Part shown: positions 60,188-64,000 of the stretch, piece by piece
Layout of the letters: every line of letters begins with the position of its first letter
Position numbering within the stretch: position 1 is the stretch's first letter
Assembly (NCBI GenBank): GCA_965212125.1
Contig: OZ243045.1
Coordinates: 620,001-684,000, forward strand
Direction of reading: 5' to 3'
Length of the DNA stretch: 64,000 nt
DNA from: CAYRJD01 sp965212125
Lineage (GTDB): Bacteria; Actinomycetota; Acidimicrobiia; Acidimicrobiales; Poriferisodalaceae
The notes under the pieces: generated by a model
Seen by the model: the letters and a program-made list of their open reading frames with translations, nothing else
The model's database searches: none
Told to the model about the DNA's origin: nothing
Made by a program: the position numbers and the translations under genes

Positions 60188-61578
60188 GCGGGTTGCCCAA
60201 CCGGGTGAAGCTGCTTGTTGAAGCTGAGCGTGCTGAGCAGGTCAGCAACGGCTGACATTGCCGCAGCGCTCAGCTGATTCGGCAAGCGAGTGCCGTTGCG
60301 GTGCGCGTCATCAACGTGGCGGTGCTCAGGACTGCGCGCCGCGTCGGCGATGCTTGAACCGTGTGACAGCAGCCGGCCGATCGCCCGCGAGTATTCCTTC
60401 TTGATGTTGCGCTGCGGAAGACGAGTTACCAGCAGGCGAATCCGATGCGGCTCAACGCCAAGCGACTGGAGGTCGTCGATTAGTTGCAGCATTGACCGTG
60501 CGCCGGTCAGCGATGCCGTCCCGACCACCAGCACGGCATCGGCCGCGATCACCGTGTGGCGAGTGGCAAGGTTGCGCGCCTCAATGTCGGGGCTGCCGGT
60601 TTCAGACTTGCCCTCAAGGTCGTCGTCCAGATCTGCGACAACTGCGCGGTAGTCGTGTCGCATCGCATCGACTGCGCTGCCCAGCGGGTCGCGCTGCAGA
60701 GCCGTCCAGTCGCGCCGCCGCCGTAGACCCAGCAATAGGTCGTAGCCGCGCTCGTTTATGCGATAAGTGAGATGCCTCACTCCGGGGCTGCTGTCTTGCG
60801 GCGGGTCGTTGGCTGCGGGATTGGTTGCAAGCGAAGCCTGCTCGCTGACGAGCTCTTGAATGCCCGGAACGATGTCGGGGGAGTCGTGCAGCAAGGCCTG
60901 ATCCCCGTAGCGCGACAGGTCGGCTAGCAAAACGGATTCGGTTCCGAGCATGTCGCTTAGACCTTGCGCAAGCGCTATGGCCGTGGTTGATACGCCGCTG
61001 CCGGGGCGCCCAAGTACGGCAACAAGATGGCCGGGTGCGTCTAGCCCGGGGGCAGCCAGTGCTGGGGCATCTATTGCTGGGGCATCTATCGCGGTGTCGT
61101 GAAGCGCGCTGGCGTGGCGCGCGGTGGGGGTGTTGATGCGCGGCGGAGGGTCTGACGCGCCGCGACTAGCGCTGGGATTAGCGCCGTGATTGCCACCAAC
61201 CGGGCGGCTCGGGTTGGCTCGTAACACCTCAACCAGTTCTTGATACCCAAAATCCGGATCTAGATTTGCCACGTCGGGTGGCGCCTGCAGCGGATCGCCG
61301 ACGGTTACAACAGTCGCCGCGGCGAACCTAGCTGTATCAATGAGGTCTTGGTGGCGCGCCGCAATTGATGTGTCAATCAGCAGGCACATGAAATGAGGCG
61401 CGCCAGATGCGAGCGCTATTCGTTTGGCGGCTTCTTGAGCAGAAATGCACTTGACAAAGTCGAATCTCAGCACGCCCGAAACCGACCACTCCGTAACGCG
61501 CTGCAGCCACGCCGCCCGTGGGGGAGCGAGCCCTAAAACCGTCCAGCGATCGCTGGCTTGCTGATGCTGGTCGCTCAT
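60184..61578 (-). CDS. tadZ: TadZ/CpaE-like localisation ATPase with degenerate P-loop
   Basis: The 464-residue protein has an N-terminal receiver-like half (WTVLGLAPPRAAWLQRVTEW to TVVTVGDPL), a Pro/Ala/Asp-rich repeat linker, and a MinD/ParA-type domain. The P-loop reads L-G-R-P-G-S-G-V-S-T-T, so the signature and catalytic Lys residues of the deviant Walker A are missing. TadZ proteins place the pilus machine in the cell, and loss of ATPase residues is known in the family. Starts and stops overlap those of both neighbours. Confidence 0.82.
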   Translation of the reverse strand: MSDQHQQASDRWTVLGLAPPRAAWLQRVTEWSVSGVLRFDFVKCISAQEAAKRIALASGAPHFMCLLIDTSIAARHQDLIDTARFAAATVVTVGDPLQAPPDVANLDPDFGYQELVEVLRANPSRPVGGNHGANPSASRGASDPPPRINTPTARHASALHDTAIDAPAIDAPALAAPGLDAPGHLVAVLGRPGSGVSTTAIALAQGLSDMLGTESVLLADLSRYGDQALLHDSPDIVPGIQELVSEQASLATNPAANDPPQDSSPGVRHLTYRINERGYDLLLGLRRRRDWTALQRDPLGSAVDAMRHDYRAVVADLDDDLEGKSETGSPDIEARNLATRHTVIAADAVLVVGTASLTGARSMLQLIDDLQSLGVEPHRIRLLVTRLPQRNIKKEYSRAIGRLLSHGSSIADAARSPEHRHVDDAHRNGTRLPNQLSAAAMSAVADLLSTLSFNKQLHPVGQPA

Positions 61579-62549
61579 GATTCAGTCCGGCTTGTTTCGG
61601 TCTGGCTTGACTCGGTTTGGGTCGTGTCGCTTTGGTCTGTTCCGCCCGCTCCGCTCAACCCGCCCGCGCCGTTCAGCCCAGCCGCCCTGCCGAGTTCCGC
61701 ACCTTCTTCCAGGCGAACCAACGGAGCTCTTACCAGCGTCAACACGCCTTGGTCGTTAGCGGCGACAATTTCAAGCACGATGTCGGGAGATGGCACCGCC
61801 AAGGTCACCGCAACGGCGCCCAATCCCAAACCCGCCTCACCAATTTCAGAGATCGCAAGCACCTGAGCGTCAACAGCAATGCGCCTGGTCGCCGCGCTCG
61901 CCCCAGTGCCGCTGGTGGTCACGATGTCAACCAGCTCGCCCGGCAACATCTGGCCGTTCAGAGCACGAGCGAGGTCTATCTCTATGGATAGCTCATAGCG
62001 CGACTCCACCGCGCTCGCCAACAGCGGGTCGCCCAATATCGGGCGCACGTCTGAGGTGGCGACCAGTTCGCCAGCCCCAACAAAATTGACAGCGACCGCG
62101 CCCAACACATCGTTGCCGCGCTCCGGTGCGAAAGCGGCTACCGCCACCCCGCCGGGCAGATCGATCGCTTGCAGCCCGACGTGATCGGATGTGATAACGG
62201 TTCCAGGCGCAATGTCGGCCACGGCGACGACGTATTGAGTAGACGGGCTGGCGTTGGAAAGCGTGTACGACCACCAAAGCCCGCCAAGAGCGATGGTGAT
62301 AAGCGCCGCACCCGCTAGCGCGCGGATGCCGGGCCAAACACGACGCGGGCGTATCTGACCGACGCGCGGCGTGCTGACTCTGGGCTGACCAGTTCTGGGC
62401 TGGCTGGCGCGGGGAGCGGCGGCGCGGGGAGCGGCGGTGCGGCCACCCTGCCTACTTCTAGGCTCGCGTGGGTCAAGGCGCCCATTCCGATCGGCTTGAT
62501 CTGCCGCCAGGCGACTTCTCAGTCGCTCAGTGTCCCGCCCGGTATCCAT
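61575..62549 (-). CDS. cpaB: RcpC/CpaB-type pilus assembly protein (SAF domain)
   Basis: From the ATG at 62549 (MDTGRDTERLRSRLAADQ) the product is 324 residues. A long basic, Pro/Gln/Arg-rich cytoplasmic start with repeated P-R-T/V-G-Q units leads to one membrane helix (LAGAALITIALGGLWWSYTL) and an SAF domain (VVAVADIAPGTVITSDHVGL), then a beta-rich part. The C-terminal tail repeats Q-T-E-S/T. CpaB sits in the envelope and is thought to contact the wall or secretin equivalent. It is the first gene of the Tad operon. Confidence 0.85.
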   Translation of the reverse strand: MDTGRDTERLRSRLAADQADRNGRLDPREPRSRQGGRTAAPRAAAPRASQPRTGQPRVSTPRVGQIRPRRVWPGIRALAGAALITIALGGLWWSYTLSNASPSTQYVVAVADIAPGTVITSDHVGLQAIDLPGGVAVAAFAPERGNDVLGAVAVNFVGAGELVATSDVRPILGDPLLASAVESRYELSIEIDLARALNGQMLPGELVDIVTTSGTGASAATRRIAVDAQVLAISEIGEAGLGLGAVAVTLAVPSPDIVLEIVAANDQGVLTLVRAPLVRLEEGAELGRAAGLNGAGGLSGAGGTDQSDTTQTESSQTETSRTES

Positions 62550-62598
62550 ACTGACGATCCTTAGCCAGGAACGAAAGAAAATCAAGCAGGATTATTTG

Positions 62599-63384
62599 AT
62601 GCGCGAATCACTTTGGGCGGCGGTATCGCCCAGCTACCTGTTTTCACCCACATGGGACAGAGCAAAAAACCGTCGCCTGGTGGTGCCCGGGATTGCGATT
62701 CTGCTCGGCGTCGGAATCGCTGGCGCGCTCGTGGCTGGTTTGGCTTTGGGAGAGATCGCCCAAAGGGCTGGATATGAGAACCAGCTGGCCGAGGAGCTTG
62801 AAGAGTTCAGCCTGGTTGTCCAGGCATTGCTGGTGGTGGGGTTGGCTCCTCTGCTGGAAGAGCCGCTTTTCAGGTTGGTGTTGACCCGGCGGCCGCACCT
62901 GGGAGTGCTGACGTTGCTCGCCGGCTTGGCCGCGTTGCTTTCACTGACTTTCGCTGGCCTAGCAATATTGTTCGGCGCCCTCGCGGTTGCGTTTTTGATC
63001 TTGTGGGCGACGCAGATTTTGCCCGGCGCAAGAGATGTCGAAGCGGCCGGCGCGGCTGGAACGACTGGCGCGACTGGAGCGACCAGCGCGACGAAGGCAA
63101 CAAGAGCGGGCGACAGGTTTTTGAACTGGTGGGAGCGACACCCGCGCACGCCGGTGTATGCGTCCATCACCGCATTCGGCGTCTATCACTTGAGCAATTT
63201 TGAGGTGGAGTGGTCGCCTCTGACCTTGGCAGTGATCCCACTGGCGGTCGCACCGCAGCTCTGGCTCGGTCTCACCTTCACGATTGGCAGAGTTCGCTAT
63301 GGCTGGTTGGCAGGAGTTATCTTGCACGCCGCGCACAACGCGACCATCTGGTCAATCACTCTGGCGCTGCCAGACCCAGCTTGA
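62599..63384 (+). CDS. CPBP-family intramembrane protease
   Basis: The 261-residue membrane protein from the ATG at 62599 has the CPBP/CAAX-protease motifs: E-E-P-L-F-R (motif 1, about residue 88), Y-H-L-S-N-F (motif 2, about 196) and H-A-A-H-N (motif 3, about 244), set in about six to eight helices. A loop with A-G-T-T-G-A-T-G-A-T repeats lies mid-way. Such enzymes cut prenylated or small membrane peptides, or act in immunity of peptide producers. It diverges from the pilus operon across 49 bp, so a link to pilin processing is conceivable but unproven. Confidence 0.8.
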   Translation: MRESLWAAVSPSYLFSPTWDRAKNRRLVVPGIAILLGVGIAGALVAGLALGEIAQRAGYENQLAEELEEFSLVVQALLVVGLAPLLEEPLFRLVLTRRPHLGVLTLLAGLAALLSLTFAGLAILFGALAVAFLILWATQILPGARDVEAAGAAGTTGATGATSATKATRAGDRFLNWWERHPRTPVYASITAFGVYHLSNFEVEWSPLTLAVIPLAVAPQLWLGLTFTIGRVRYGWLAGVILHAAHNATIWSITLALPDPA

Positions 63385-63416
63385 ATCTGGGTTAGCTAGC
63401 CAGCGCGCACCCGGGG

Positions 63417-64000
63417 TTAATCGATCGACACCTCTTCGGGAACCCGCTCAAGCTCAAGCTCCTCAACGGCCGCTTCCAGCTCGGCGGGATCAACGTACTC
63501 ACGCGGCGGCAAAACCACTTCGCCCTCAAGATCAATACGCGGCATCCAACGCAGCGAGCGCGGGAACCACCAGTTTGAGCGTCCCATTAGATGCATCCAA
63601 GCGGGCACCAAAATCACACGCACAAAGAACGCATCAACGAAGATTGCGGTAGCCAAGCCGAGACCTAGCATTTTCAGTATCGGCTCGGGGTTGGTAACAA
63701 AGCCGCCGAACACCGTGATCATTATCAGCGCCGCGGAAGTGATGACTCGAGCAGTGGTGGAGATGCCGATAATCACGCTCTGGTTGTTGTCGTTGTTGTG
63801 TAGGTATTCCTCACGCACCCGACTAAGCAAGAACACCTCATAGTCCATCGACAACCCAAACAGGATCGCAAACATCATCATCGGGATGAACGACACGATC
63901 GGCACTGGTTCGTCGATGCCAATGAGCGACGATCCCCAGCCCCACTGAAACACCATCACCAGCACGCCGTAAGCGGCGCCGATTGATAGCAGGTTCAAGA
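63417..64000 (-). CDS. MMPL/RND-family transporter, C-terminal part (truncated by the window)
   Basis: The frame enters from the right edge and ends at 63417 (at least 193 residues). It carries membrane helices with MMMFAILFGLSMDYEVFLLSRVREEYL (key G-L-S-M-D-Y-E-V-F-L-L-S-R), the central signature of MMPL lipid or glycolipid exporters, followed by GISTTARVITSAALIM and a final MGRSNWWFPRSLRW motif. The cytoplasmic end is acidic. It would export lipids or move small molecules by proton drive. The N-terminal portion is outside the window. Confidence 0.88.
   Translation of the reverse strand, partial: LNLLSIGAAYGVLVMVFQWGWGSSLIGIDEPVPIVSFIPMMMFAILFGLSMDYEVFLLSRVREEYLHNNDNNQSVIIGISTTARVITSAALIMITVFGGFVTNPEPILKMLGLGLATAIFVDAFFVRVILVPAWMHLMGRSNWWFPRSLRWMPRIDLEGEVVLPPREYVDPAELEAAVEELELERVPEEVSID

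Overview
This window looks like a chromosomal stretch of a high-GC, free-living or host-associated actinobacterium, most likely of the class Acidimicrobiia. That placement is an inference. It rests on many GTG/TTG starts, an F420-type LLM oxidoreductase, cell-wall-binding-repeat proteins, an actinobacterial-style Tad pilus locus, and the comEA-comEC-holA-rpsT-lepA-hrcA-dnaJ-hemW housekeeping block. The sequence is also unusually rich in CTAG.

Layout. (1) 0-15 kb is catabolic: alpha/beta hydrolases, a nitroreductase-SDR pair, an orphan glycine-betaine-type binding lipoprotein, then an aerobic benzoyl-CoA (box) cluster with boxC-boxB-hydrolase divergent from benzoate-CoA ligase, followed by an esterase, a crotonase and an epoxide hydrolase. 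(2) 15-22.5 kb is a surface/secretome region. A cell-wall-binding M6-type metalloprotease and an operon of three small secreted Cys-containing proteins each follow a near-identical promoter and hairpin leader. A third, diverged copy of that leader precedes two membrane proteins. G8-G9 tracts sit just upstream of two of the -35 boxes. (3) 22.5-25.2 kb holds a phosphotransferase, ung and a VOC protein.

(4) 25.2-40.5 kb is a defence island ending next to a tRNA-Ala(GGC). It contains four tandem copies plus one distant copy of an undescribed acidic 60-72 aa protein family, an AT-richer DISARM core (drmA, drmB and a class-2-type 5mC methyltransferase, with no drmC visible), and a complete type I restriction-modification operon (hsdM, full hsdS, half hsdS, hsdR). 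hsdM and hsdS each carry a 10-base homopolymer in the coding sequence. In both genes, gain or loss of one base gives an early stop, so the system looks phase-variable for both activity and specificity. A decayed 3' scrap of hsdR beside the DISARM genes shows that the hsdR/small-gene unit was once duplicated around them.

(5) 40.5-53.7 kb is core: a flavin-type small protein, LLM oxidoreductase, thioredoxin, MFS transporter, competence genes, holA, rpsT, lepA, hrcA, dnaJ, hemW. (6) 53.7-62.6 kb is a Tad/Flp pilus operon on the minus strand (cpaB, tadZ, tadA, tadB, tadC, a pilin-like gene, two TadE-like genes, a TadG-like gene) ending in a membrane pseudokinase. A CPBP-type membrane protease diverges from it, and a truncated MMPL transporter runs off the right edge.

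The observations most worth following are the doubly slippery type I system, the G-tract/leader modules in front of secreted proteins, and the acidic small-protein array around DISARM.
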